DNA of 64,000 nt. Origin: Hymenolepis diminuta. Lineage: Eukaryota; Platyhelminthes; Cestoda; Cyclophyllidea; Hymenolepididae. Both the position numbers and the translations under genes were made by a program. The stretch is from the NCBI GenBank assembly GCA_900708905.1, contig CAADRB010000034.1, positions 124,001 to 188,000 of the forward strand, in the 5' to 3' direction. Shown here piece by piece: positions 1-11,131 of this stretch (within the stretch, counting starts at the first letter, position 1; each line of letters begins with the position of its first letter). Below the pieces are notes generated by a model. That model ran no database searches, was not told the origin of the DNA, and saw only the letters and a program-made list of their open reading frames with translations.

Positions 1-135
1 GAATCAACGAACAACACAACATTCGAGAACAAATCTCCATAAATATTCTTACGAATAAAACGCATCTTTCGTCCTTTGTAAATTACAAAGGTGAAATTAG
101 AAACATTATTCTTTAAGAAAGAATCTGAAATTAAC

Positions 136-184
136 CTACGTTTTGGTGATGGTGATTTCGATCTAGATCTGGATCTCGAGTGTT
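136..184 (-). CDS. Possible Arg/Ser-repeat exon at the left edge
   Basis: A 49-nt stretch bounded by AG (186-185) and GT (135-134) on the minus strand encodes alternating Arg-Ser dipeptides followed by KSPSPKR, an RS-domain-like peptide. It is in phase with the acidic exon at 407 if that exon ends at 270 (donor GTAGGT). It could be an alternative end of the zinc transporter transcript, or an exon of a separate SR-type protein gene lying mostly to the left of the window. The gene continues beyond the edge if this exon is real. Confidence 0.3.
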
Positions 185-249
185 CTAAATTATAATGAGG
201 CAAAGAAAATACATCAAGGACGTACTTAGACAAAATAGGAAAAATCCAG

Positions 250-735
250 CTATAAGACCCTAAACCTACTTCCGGGTGACTTTCCTCTCTCAACCAACTT
301 TTCCATCTTATCTTCACTTTGTTCTTGTTGCTTTTCTAACTCTTCTTCATATTCTTCTGCTTCTTCCTCATAATCATCGTCCGTTTCTACCTCTTCCTCT
401 CCTTCAGCTAATCACAGATCTCAAATATTAAAACTAGTGTCTTTGTATCACAAAATCAAACTCGAATAAGAAACACAAATCCAGAGAACTTACATTCGCT
501 CTCCAAAGCTATGGTTTAAGCAATTAAAAAACGAGTCGATAGATAACGTGGAATCCCACCTCTCAATCTCTAAAAGCTTACCCTTCACTTGTTCAGGATC
601 AAATTTTGCTAGAGAATGTAACAAAATTACTCATAATCAACATTAAGAACCCCCGATAGAACAAGTGAACTAGAACTGGATGTCAAAACGAGAACTCACG
701 CGGTTCTAACAAGGAACGAAGAGTGATAGTGTTAA
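250..735 (-). CDS. Tentative 3' exons of the zinc transporter, including a 15-nt microexon
   Basis: Downstream of the HDLHVW exon, small exons can be threaded in one frame: 735-700 (36 nt), 608-582 (27 nt), 508-494 (15 nt) and 407-250 (158 nt), each bounded by AG and GT with short introns of 64, 91, 73 and 86 bp. The last exon encodes a very acidic, Glu-rich tail and stops at 252-250. Two alternatives exist. The GT at 581 may be unused: the frame then stays open through the 73-bp intron and stops at 492-490, and the peptide it adds resembles the end of a CDF cytoplasmic domain a little better. Or the acidic exon may splice at a good GTAGGT (269) to an Arg/Ser exon at 184-136. Family ZnT tails are variable, so homology does not decide. 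Confidence 0.4.
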
Positions 736-3700
736 CTAGATCAGTGGATTACTACATTATATCACAAACTCAAACATAAAAATTCAAACGTAAACTTACG
801 CAGACCACGGATACGCAGGTGAACAGTTCCAATAATGCAATCGGGTTGAAGTCGCCATACATGAAGATCGTGAATTTTAACAATACCTTCGATCTACAGA
901 ACAGAGAAGAACATGCAAATTTAATGAATGAATGAGGGGGAGAGGGGAATTAAATCAGCATAAATAATGACCCACTATTAATCCCACCGGGCTAACCATA
1001 TTAACTAAGCTTGATTGGTACTAGATAGCAACTCGCACGTAAGGGAATACATGTATGTTCGGGAATAAAAAACAGACGCCAGACAATTCTCGGATGCAAA
1101 AGCAATGGAAATTTGGCATTTTATGCCACACGATGGAATGCCGATGTAGTCGTAATTATGAAACAGGCGGAGTGGGTGTCGACTATGTGTGGAAATGATT
1201 TAAGTGACCCTTCAAGTGAAAGTAGATGTCGACGCAGTTGTAAAGCTATGGAAAATCGACAAAACTCTCTCAGAATTTCAACGACAGTATACGTGATATT
1301 GGCAAAAAAAACAGACTAAGCAAAGGGAGGAGGCTTTCACACAGACGACTTTGGACGATCACGTGTGATCAGAAGATGGTATGGAAAGGGATATTGAAAA
1401 ACAAAACGGTTCGGAAAACATGACAGCGTGTGACGATTTTACTTAAATAAGCATCAAATGGGACTAATCATATGATTGAATGAGAAAGGGCCATGATTTC
1501 ATCTAGAGACTGGCCTTAAAACTATCAGATAGTTCACTGGTTAATTTGCAAATCTTAACTGGATTATCAGTGACGGATAATAAGAAGGAACAGTTCGGAA
1601 AATGTCTAGACGGTTATATAGAGCCTCTGAACTTTATAATATCTCTGCTACACACGAATATTTATGTGACATGTTCTAGTTATCGATTTATAGACAACGG
1701 TAACAGGATATGTGACTAGAAGGCCTCATTTAGTCATACGGTCCCCACCCATCGTCATTATCTAAGACAATCGATAATGTATGTTGATTCATGAGTTACT
1801 TTAAGAACGATCCCCGACATGAAAATTAGGATCTAATACAGTCTTAACAACACTACAGTTTACACCGGTCACTGGGGGGATCCTCCCGATATTTGCCAAA
1901 AAAATCAGCAGTTCGAAAACTTATTCTCTATAGCCAATACCTTATTAATCAAAATTGTAACGAATTAAGTATTAAATTACCAGTGAACCGCGTATAATCG
2001 AGTTCCACAAAATCAAAGCGTAAATTAACGGAAAAGTACATGCTATTATATCACCACATGAACTTTATCAATATTAACCTGACTGCACATACTAAGACAA
2101 TTTCTGACCAAGAATCGAAGTAAAATCGAAGCCCTTGAATGGTCAGAAACCTGGACTACCGGTTATGGGGCACGGGAAGTGTGTGTATTCGGAGATAGTT
2201 TACCAATATATGTGACAAATGCGACAAAGACGATAAATTAGTTGTACACACACAAACATACACACCGTCTAAGCCCCTTTAAAATGTTTTGTTTAAACCG
2301 ATACCCCCATTCGTGTACATGTGTCGGCACTATAGGAAGTTGGCACATAAAGATCGCGCTTTCTTAGAAAAGGAGCCCTTAATACTACTACTGGTAGGAA
2401 TCTTGACAATCGTGGAAAGTGCTTAGTAGCGTGTGGCCATACAATACAACAGCACATACCTTCTCAATTCGATTCTTCAAATTCTTTACACAGATTTCCC
2501 GCGGGACAGATTGTAGAAGGATGAGGATGGATTTGAGTGCTGCAAAAAACGAAAGAAATGTGTAGAGGGTCAAATGACTAGAAAGTCTACTTAACCCATT
2601 ATTCAAAACGAGCCTAACTAAGCAGTAGCATGCACTCGGAGATGTGAAAATTTTCAAACAAAACGACAAATGCATTAGACGGACTAGAAGAAACAAGATT
2701 ATTGCTTCTACTCAATGCACTTGCATTGCACGCATATATGGGATTAAGTCGACACGCCTATATGTGAAAAGTGAGAGGTCTGATATGTGAAAGAAGCATT
2801 CATGCTACTTTCGATATTGCTGCTGGGGTTAGAAGAAATGGGCAACGCCCGAACCCCTATCCCACTCTCTCTATAGAACTATCAGCCATTTTAAGCATAC
2901 TAGTAAGAAGGTAAACAACCTGCCTAAGCCAGTTTGCATGTAATAAAAAAACCTATCCACACGATTTTACAATAATTAAACCTACTCAGTGGTATCGTTG
3001 AAATAGAGATGATGAGGACCATACAGATACTACAAAAAGAGAAAGAGGATAAATTAAGGTCCTTAAACACATTGACAAGAAACCTGGACCAGTTAAATTT
3101 AGGCCACTCCCATCTGGTTTAAATAATTACAGTGAACTCACCTCAAGCAGGGATCCAGGTAGAGTTTCCACTTATAACGTGAGTCTTGGGGATCTCCAGG
3201 AACAAGCCAGATCACAAGAGCACAAGTCACTACGATAACCGATCCGAAAAAGTCCGCCAAAATATGCAGGAATACAGCTTGCATATTCATAGACCGGGCT
3301 AAATAGAGTGATAATAAAAAGTGGGTTGAACAAAGGGATAGTGATATAAAATACACAGGTGGTGACAATGCAATATTCAGAAAAACACAAGATAAGCCGA
3401 GTGTACAACATACAAAATGGGATGCATATGCAAAATGTCAAGGAAAACACAAAACAAGCACGACAATATACATGTATAGCTTATACCCCAGGCAGAAATG
3501 ATGCCTTCATGCAAAATTTAGACAAAAACGCACTTTTTCGCATCCGAGGTAATTGTTTCTTATCCGCTACACGAGTATGTTGGATAAACGGTTATGCTTA
3601 TAACAAATGAAATAACTAAAATTAATTATTAAAAACAAAAAAATGAGATAAATAAGGAAAGCTACGCAGTGGTTTAGTAATGGATGTAAGTAAATAAGAA

Positions 3701-4512
3701 TTTACATACTTTCTTTGTTGCCTTTGCGAGGTTTGATATTCCGACAAGGAGCAAGATGACAATTTTCATGATCTTGATCAGCATCAGAAGGACGACGTAG
3801 GTATTGAAGAGTCGAGAAGCAGGAACAACAGTTGAGCTTTCGTCGAGTTGGGACGTTGGAAGCAAGAAACTCCGAATCCATTGCTTCGTATGAACCGATA
3901 TTGCCGTTAGGAGTAACAGTCGAATTTACACCAACCTCCATCTTTTCACAATCGACAATATCCTGCCTGAGCTAAAAGTGGTAAGACAAAATATATTATT
4001 TAATTGGTTAGAATTCTAGATTTTGCCGGAGTTGAAAGTAATCTTACTTCTTCCACTACGCCTTCAACTGGAGCAGGACCATGAGAATGTCCGTGTCCAC
4101 CAGTTATAATAAGACCAAGAATATTTACAACTAGACCGCCGACACCGACGTAAAACATCAGTCTTGGGTCATTGATTTCTTCAACAGAAATAAAGCGCTC
4201 AACAGCGTTGATTAAAATAGTGAAGCAGAGAGCTATAAGCATGACTGAGTTTATCAGACTGCCCATGACCTCGGCACGTTGCCAGCCAAAAGTATTTCTG
4301 GAAGACTTCGGCTTTTTAGCTATTCTAGTGGCAACAAGTCCCACAATCAGGGCCATAAAATCAGAAATCATATGAAATGCGTCTGCGACAAGTGCCAGGG
4401 AGTGACACCAGTAACCCGTTATTAATTCCGCGAGCATAAAGAGGACTACCAACACCATCATTATCACTAATCGATGGGTTTTAGGTAGATTCAGATGCTG
4501 ATGGCCAGACAT
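250..4512 (-). CDS. ZnT1-type zinc transporter (SLC30/CDF family), multi-exon
   Basis: Cation diffusion facilitator, expected to export Zn2+ from the cytosol or load it into vesicles by proton antiport. Exons on the minus strand: 4512-4048, 3971-3710, 3298-3142, 2577-2460 and 893-800, all with GT..AG junctions and compatible phases; tentative exons follow at 735-700, 608-582, 508-494 and 407-250 (443 aa in that model). The HxxxD metal site is present twice: H47/D51 (AFHMISD) in TM2 and H254/D258 (FLHILAD) in TM5. His at the first position fits Zn rather than the Mn-type SLC30A10. The TM4-TM5 loop has a short HGHSHG (residues 140-145) and a Cys-rich LNCCSC stretch. TM6 leads into ALKSILILLQSVP, close to the ZnT1 LLQTVP signature, and the cytoplasmic domain has HDLHVW (342-347). 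I start at the ATG at 4512; the in-frame codon nine bases upstream is TTG. ZnT1 subgroup by motif; paralogue not certain. Confidence 0.88.
894..2459 (-). other. Long intron of the zinc transporter gene
   Basis: This 1566-bp intron separates the TM6 exon from the HDLHVW exon. It begins with GTATGT and ends with TGTAG. I see no coding segment, tRNA or recognisable mobile element in it. The other introns of this gene are shorter (76, 411 and 564 bp between the earlier exons). Confidence 0.6.
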
Positions 4513-7500
4513 TGTCGACAAGTAAACAAAAATGAATCTGACCGATTTTGTAAAGTTTACATTAGCCTACACCCAGTTAAACAAATATTAAATGAACTCT
4601 CAAAAATGTTTGCGTTCTTAATAAAGTATAAATAAAGCAAAGTTGTTTTCTTCAGTATATTAATTATTTGTTTTAAGTGCCACTATTTTTGTTGAACCTT
4701 TTTTATTTATTTCTTTATATATCAACTTATCTTACTCCCTGAGTTCGAATATATATTCAATGTAATGAATATTAATAAGAAAAACAATTATTCATTGATT
4801 ACGTTTTTAATTTGCGCAGAGGTGCAGAAATATACAAGAGTATGTAGTTAAACTGACAAATCTTGCGAAAATTTGTGGATCAATTACATGGGGATAAGAT
4901 ATTCAATGTGATTATTTATTTGTTTAATATTTTAAAATCATTTATTTTTCTTTTCCCTTTGCGCCACGTAGCAATTCGACTAATTTACAGTGTGCCATAT
5001 AATCTTGTTTTTGTAAGTCTACCAATATTGTCATGCCTAAATCTGTGGTAGAGCAAAAACAATTAATTTGCCGAACTGTATTCAATGACATCTTATCTAT
5101 CCGAGATCTACAGCAAATCCAAAATTGTTAGTTTATTGTGACTCAATTTATTAAGTGGTTTATATATCTTTTAATTCAATGTTTCACCATCAAAACTTAA
5201 TTTGACTTTAACTTGCATGTTTTGTCCAAAAAATCTTTAAATTTTACTCGAACGCTCTTAATTTATAATTTTCTTGTCGGACGGAAGTGTGCAAAGAAGA
5301 AATTGGCCATGCTAAGGCTCTACTTGTCTGCTTTGCCGGATGTGTACTTTTATATAATTATTCCAAATTCTAGTCTTTTTAATGTAAATTAAAATGAAAC
5401 ATTTTAACAAATGTGTACTTCAGAACTAAATATTACAATATTAATTTTGAAAAAAATAATGAAATGAAGAAAGGCCTCGCGGAAGCCTGTTATGATTTGC
5501 TCTTCTCTGTGGGATTCTGTAACCGACTTTTAGATTCCCTAAGAAATTGAACTAGTCACAAATACAACCTGACAATTCCACAATGCAAAACAACCCAAAC
5601 CACCATATCAAAATAGGACGTACGTTTTCGATTCGACAGGTCGATTTTTATTATGCGCTATCTATAACAGCGATGTAAATAAATTCGTTCAAATAAAAGG
5701 GAATAATAAAGACAGGAATTAGAAAGTAGGAAAAAGTAATCTCATATGTAGAAATTATTTTATTATGTAGAGGTGGGGAAATCTTTTTGGAGCCTATTAA
5801 ATGGGGTATGAGATAAACGTTTTCAAAGTAACGTTAATGAAAACAATTTAGTTATGTTAAGTTTCTTTATGGCTAATAGGAAACAGTAGTCTTTCTAAGT
5901 GAGCCGAACAAGAATTAAGTAGGATCATGTGCACATTGGACACCCATGAAGGAATAAGAGAGCTAGAAGGGAAGCCCATATTTAAGTTCTCTCGGTGAAA
6001 AATGTATATTTACCAATTGATTTAATCAAATGCCTGGTTATTGGTGAAGAAACTTGTTTAAGGGTTCGGAGTGTGATTCGAAGTCATCATCATTCTAAAT
6101 TCAAGCAACGGAAAAGGAATATGGGAAATCATGGAAAGATTTATTGCGAAAAGGTGAAAAACAAGACATCCGAAGTGAATATAGTTTATAGAATGGTTAA
6201 CGTGCATGACTGCCAAGTTCTAGGTCATGAGCTCAATGCCCATCGGTACATATTCATCAGAATTGGCGATCAACCGTTCTAGTTAATTTTGATCAGCAGG
6301 AAAAATCGTTGAATGTGAGTTTTTCTTAGGAATGGCTTTAGAATACCTTCCCTCTACACAAGTCAAGTGTTATGAATACTTATCCTAATGGGATGGAAAT
6401 TTTTCTAAACTGATAACCTACGCGACTCAGGAGGTGATACCGAAGTCCAGTTATGATGCCACCAGGGATCTTTGAACTTGGACGTTGTTAAGTTATAGTT
6501 AAGATATAGAATAGGGCAGGTGTATTTGGATTTGAACCACTTTAGTTAGAGAATATTGAACACATATGCATAGGTTTTGGTTTCGGTAACTTCGAAGGTC
6601 AGCTCAAGTTTTAATAATGTTTGTGAAATTGTAAAAGTGTCAAACAGTCAAACAGATCATAACTGTATGTATTTAATTCCAATTAAAGCAACCGGTTAAA
6701 ATGTATGGAATTAGAAAGTTATCGGACTGCATCCTCAAAATGCTTTCATTTATATTTCTAGGATCAGGTTCCTCCCATACGTTGGGATTTATCTGTCGTT
6801 GGCCGTTTTGTGAACAAATTTAACAATATACATCGAGCATCTCAGTTTCATTACTATAATGAACTAATGCAACATTTATTTGAACTGAAGAGGCAAAATA
6901 AATGCCATTAGTCGGATTCAAATATTTCGATATTATAACAAGCTTATATGTAAAGAGTATACATTTTGTACGCTAAAATAGAAAATTTATGTCAAATGAA
7001 ATTTTCATGAGTTTGAATTTATTAACCGTTAGGAGGGTGTCTGAGTTTGTAGTATTGACAGCATACCGACTACTGAAATCTCTATCAATCAACAAGACCT
7101 TACTCTATGGAGGTATTGCCATGTCTCCTAGGGCGAGTTAAACGGAAATTAGGCCCAAAACTCCACTTACTCTACAATTTCATCCTCATAAGTTTACTTC
7201 TAGAAGTTCAACAGAATTTTTCACCGTTGTTTTAACTATTCCAACCTCTAAATACGTCTTACTCCTCTGTTTCCGGTATATCGTCCAAACTCCTATTTCA
7301 CCCCTCACCTCCAATTCCTTCCGACCAACTCACATCCAGATCCCTAGCCAGCTCCTTTCCTTTCGTAACTTCTCCCACCAGCTTTTTATTCGGTATCACA
7401 CCATCTCATTGCATTTGCAGCCCCCCCCTACATCTTTCTCTCTGCTACTTTTCATTAAAACATCATCTTGGCTTGAATTATTTTTACCGTTGTTGTCTTA

Positions 7501-9065
7501 TCCTGCTGCATCTTATGACTCTCTAGTCCTGGACCACAAAAGGTCAAATAATAGAGCAATACCCCTGGTAGGAAAGTTTGCAATCTGCTTTCGGACTATA
7601 CTTAAAAATATAAAAATACATGTGGTCCGTAATAGGTTTACGTGACTTCTACACTGATTTTACAAGGGAATTATCTGTTGAATTGGAAGCGTTGATGTAA
7701 ACATGCAGTGTAATTTTATTTAATTTAAGATTTTAATTTAATTGATTTCAAAAGTATTTTTTATTCATTTAAAATTAATTTATTCCTGGATCGCCACCAA
7801 TTTCTTTAAGGTCTGTGAAAAGTTAGATTTTTCGTAACCGAAGGAAAGTATAGTTTAGGGAATCACCAAATAAGCTACTTCTTTAACAAATTTTATTTCG
7901 TGTTATTTTTTTCATAATTTAATTACTGAAGGAATGCAGTCCAAAAGAGTAAAGTTTTAATCCACATTTAGAGTCTTATTAATATCGCACTACGAGTTCA
8001 CTTAATGAACAGACACTGGAAAGATAGCTGATACATTGAACCAACTGAGCATTTGAAATGATCAAAATAAAGGTTATAAAGTTTTAAGATATTCTAAAGG
8101 TGGATGACACTTGCAATTGTAAGTTTTGCAAACTACGGTAACGTACTCTAATTCATGCTATCTTTCACCGATGGGTTAAAACTATAAACTTGAATAACCT
8201 GGGCACGCAATCCTCAAATTGCATCAGCATGATTTAATCCCGGTAATATTTTCTATTATTGTAAGAGAATTTTCATTCTACTATTCTCTAAATCCGCACA
8301 TCTTTTTACTATACAGATATTTCTATATAGTGTATAACATTCTATAATTATGCCTTACTGAGGAGTCCTGGACTCAGGTGTTTTGTTAATAAGACATTAC
8401 AGAAAGGCGCTTTGAATCAAATATAGAATACAACTCAGGATCACAGATCCCATGATCTGTCTCTGGATTAGCAGTTCACATTTGGAAAGTGGTCAACTTT
8501 CATTCATATCACTACGTGGAAGCATTATGTTCTGTATAGTTTGTCCGGACGGTACTCCCCTAGGCTAGTGAAAGGGATGAACTTCAGCCGTTTGTAGTCA
8601 AATTGATTAAATTTTTCTCTGACTAGCTATGGGTCAAAATAAAATACCCAAGTACTAGTCCAGCCTTCTACACATTAATCAAGTTAATTTTCTCAATTAC
8701 AGAGTAATTCAGACTCCACCTAACAATTTACTTTAAGTACAAGTCGATTGTAGCCATAGGGATGTTGCAATGAGCATCTATGCATATTATAGCCTTGCTA
8801 TCAGATTTCGAATGTTTATAATTGAACCCGTAACTATTTCAGCCGCAGAAAATTAATGCGAATGTTGAGGTAATATTTTGACACTATTTGCGGATTAAAG
8901 CACCAAAGTTTATGCAAGTTGAGAAACTAAATTGCTTAATCAGCACATGTTCCACCTTATCACATGTAAATGTCCATAAACTTATTTTTTGGAACATTAA
9001 ATACGATACTACTTATGACTTTCCAGTAGACAAGTTAAGTATAGTATAAGGAAAATACGAAATAT
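4513..9065. other. Intergenic region between the zinc transporter 5' end and MLH3 3' end
   Basis: About 4.5 kb, AT-rich, with no gene I can support. A copy of a dispersed repeat lies at about 5268-5530 (see repeat entry). A pyrimidine-rich stretch at about 7150-7560 gives an open plus-strand frame of 78 codons (7409-7645) with no family resemblance, and another open frame lies at 5995-6282; neither has convincing splice signals or known motifs. The zinc transporter promoter should lie just above 4512, but no specific element is recognisable. Confidence 0.5.
5268..5530 (+). repeat. Dispersed repeat family A, copy 1
   Basis: Shares ordered blocks with about 54156-54480: CTTGTCGGA, then an AAGAA..ACCATGC-like block, then GCCGGATGTGTACTTT followed by ATATAAT and a TTTCAAAT-like block, then CAGAACTAAA, and finally a GGAT.CTGTAAC block. 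The copies are diverged but keep order and approximate spacing. A third, weaker copy lies near 56005-56200. No open reading frame is shared, so it is probably a short non-autonomous element. Confidence 0.6.
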
Positions 9066-9841
9066 CTAATATTTACAAAATTTCAAAATAGTAGCCATAG
9101 AAGGACGGCCATGAGCACAATGAAAGGGTTGAAAACACTGAAATAATTGTTTTAATAGTTCAAATTGTTCCCTTCGACTTAGACGATCACCAAACTGAAT
9201 AGCGGATTTACAGGCCTTCATCTGCAAGATCGTCGTAACGGCAGCACTAGATAAATTGATGGATTCATATGGAATGCGTGGTGGTAGGAGACCAAGTATA
9301 AAACTTACTAAATAAGAAAAAGCATCTTACTTCAAATAGGTGATTCCTTCAGTCTGATTATCCGTACACCGAAGCAAATATTGAATTCTGCCAGAAATAA
9401 ATGATGTAAGTAATGATTTAAAGTTATCTGTCAATGCCCAAGTCGGCGAAATGCTAATGGGAAATGAGATAATTTGGATTACACCAGCAGAACGGTTGGA
9501 TGATGCAATTTGCAGACCGAAATTAATCAAATCACGCGATAGATTATACCGAAGTCGAGAAGAAATAATCAAACCTAGCGTTATTTTAAGATCTTGTTTC
9601 ATAGCAAAACAAAAGTGGGGCTTTTTTATGTCAAAAATATCTTCTTTTTTCCACTTATCAAGAAAACTTTCGAAAAGTATGCGCTCATGTGCTGCGTGCT
9701 GATCAATTCCTAGAATTCTGCATTTTAAACAACAGGAAAATCTCACCTATTCTTTGCGTTATCTTTAACTATTATCAAACGATTATCAAGATAGCCAATA
9801 ATTTGCAAAAGTTCCGTCATAAGCGATATCACACATATAAA
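9066..9841 (-). CDS. MLH3: MLH3-type MutL homologue, C-terminal exons (partial)
   Basis: C-terminal domain of a MutL-family protein; MLH3 pairs with MLH1 as an endonuclease in mismatch repair and meiotic crossover resolution in the nucleus. Three minus-strand exons join in phase: 9841-9747, 9717-9331 and 9246-9066 (stop at 9068-9066), separated by introns of 29 bp and 84 bp. The first gives a QIIGYLDNR stretch like the LGQVDNKF strand of MLH3. The second opens with GIDQHAAHERILFE, an intact DQHA(X)2E(X)4E metal-binding endonuclease motif. The last carries ACKSAIQFGD and CAHGRPS, which match MLH3 (KFGD, CAHGRPS) better than PMS2 (CPHGRPT). No N-terminal GHKL ATPase exon was found between 9841 and the divergent gene starting at 11132, so the 5' part is missing, far upstream or lost. 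The 29-bp intron is unusually short. Confidence 0.88.
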
Positions 9842-11131
9842 CTGAAAAATGTCCGTTTGTTGGGGTTATTTAAACTTTCCTGAATAAAAGTTCTAGTCCA
9901 GAAGAACATTTACAACCCAGGAAAAATTGAATTAATCAAAATTCACATAATTAATTGTGTGAATTTTAAAAGCTTTCGTCATGTCAAACTCACTGATATG
10001 ATTTTTATAAAACAATAGATTAGGATCACATAATTAGGCAATCTTACCGCATAAAAGTGAATTAAATTATTTTAAAGCATAAAACAGTAATTTTTGTGGT
10101 ATAAATATTTCATCTGAGCCGAAGACATAATGTACATTTTCGAAAGCTTTTTTTAATACAATGACCATTCACATAGCCAGCTTGAAGTAAACTGAATTAA
10201 TAAATTCCATCATATTTGCAAACGTAATAAGGAAACTTTAATATTTCAGTGCTTTTATTAGGTATATACCCGGAATTGATCCTACTCATACATTCATTTA
10301 CACTATTTACGAGATGCGGTCAGCTGAAGAATATGAAATGTATAGTTAAAAATGTAAAAATAGTAATAAAAAATGTAAATAAATTTTCGTATGTGCCATA
10401 TTTAGAAAAATTCCTACAATGCATTATCCGGCGTCATGTCTTTCATAGCAGTTCCCCCTCAAATCATTAGTAATTTTCGATATCTATCATAAATATTCTC
10501 ATACTTTCATTATTACTATTAAAACATTGCCCAAACTTCATATCTGTTATGAGACAAGATATTTAGAAAATATTTTGGTGACACCGAAACACGTCTTTTC
10601 GATAGAGGTCTAAACGGATATCCCATTCAAACAACATTTTAAGGTCTACACCATATAGCATATTCTTATTTGATCTTATTTAATTATATTTGTGTTTAAT
10701 GCATTTAGTGAGGATTTCCCGCAGAACAAAATGACTAATTTACGTAGCGTTTAATTGATTAAATGCACGTCAAATTGTTTTGAGGATATTAACAGAATTC
10801 CTTATCAGTTTTATATTTCAATACATTTGTAATTATTTCATTTAATTTGAATTGACGGAACTAAGAAAAAATATACATATCAGTATTTTAATCCATATAT
10901 GTCTGGAAATTATATATTGGTGTTCTTAAAAGTAAATTAAAGAAATAAACGTATATTAAATTTGGACGAAAATGATTATATACATGTATTCGAGAACTTT
11001 ATACACTGAATAGCACTGAACGACTAATTAATTACGAACATTATTTTGACCTTGATTTGTTTTATTGAACCGATCTAAAACAGTTGTATGTTAAAGGTTT
11101 CTGGTGAGAATTCAAAGGACAGTTTGCACAA
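9842..11131. other. Region between divergent MLH3 and the fusion gene
   Basis: About 1.3 kb, strongly AT-rich. I looked on the minus strand for the ATPase motifs expected of the missing MLH3 N-terminus and saw none. A 73-codon plus-strand open frame (10249-10470) is low-complexity and unconvincing. If MLH3 really starts near 9841, this would be a shared divergent promoter region, but no specific element can be named. Confidence 0.45.

Noticed and set aside
5995..6282. A 95-codon plus-strand open frame.
   Set aside because: The first codon is GTG, there is no family resemblance, no splice context and no second exon nearby.
7409..7645. A 78-codon plus-strand frame in a pyrimidine-rich stretch.
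   Set aside because: Composition is driven by C/T-rich low complexity; no motif, no convincing splice sites.
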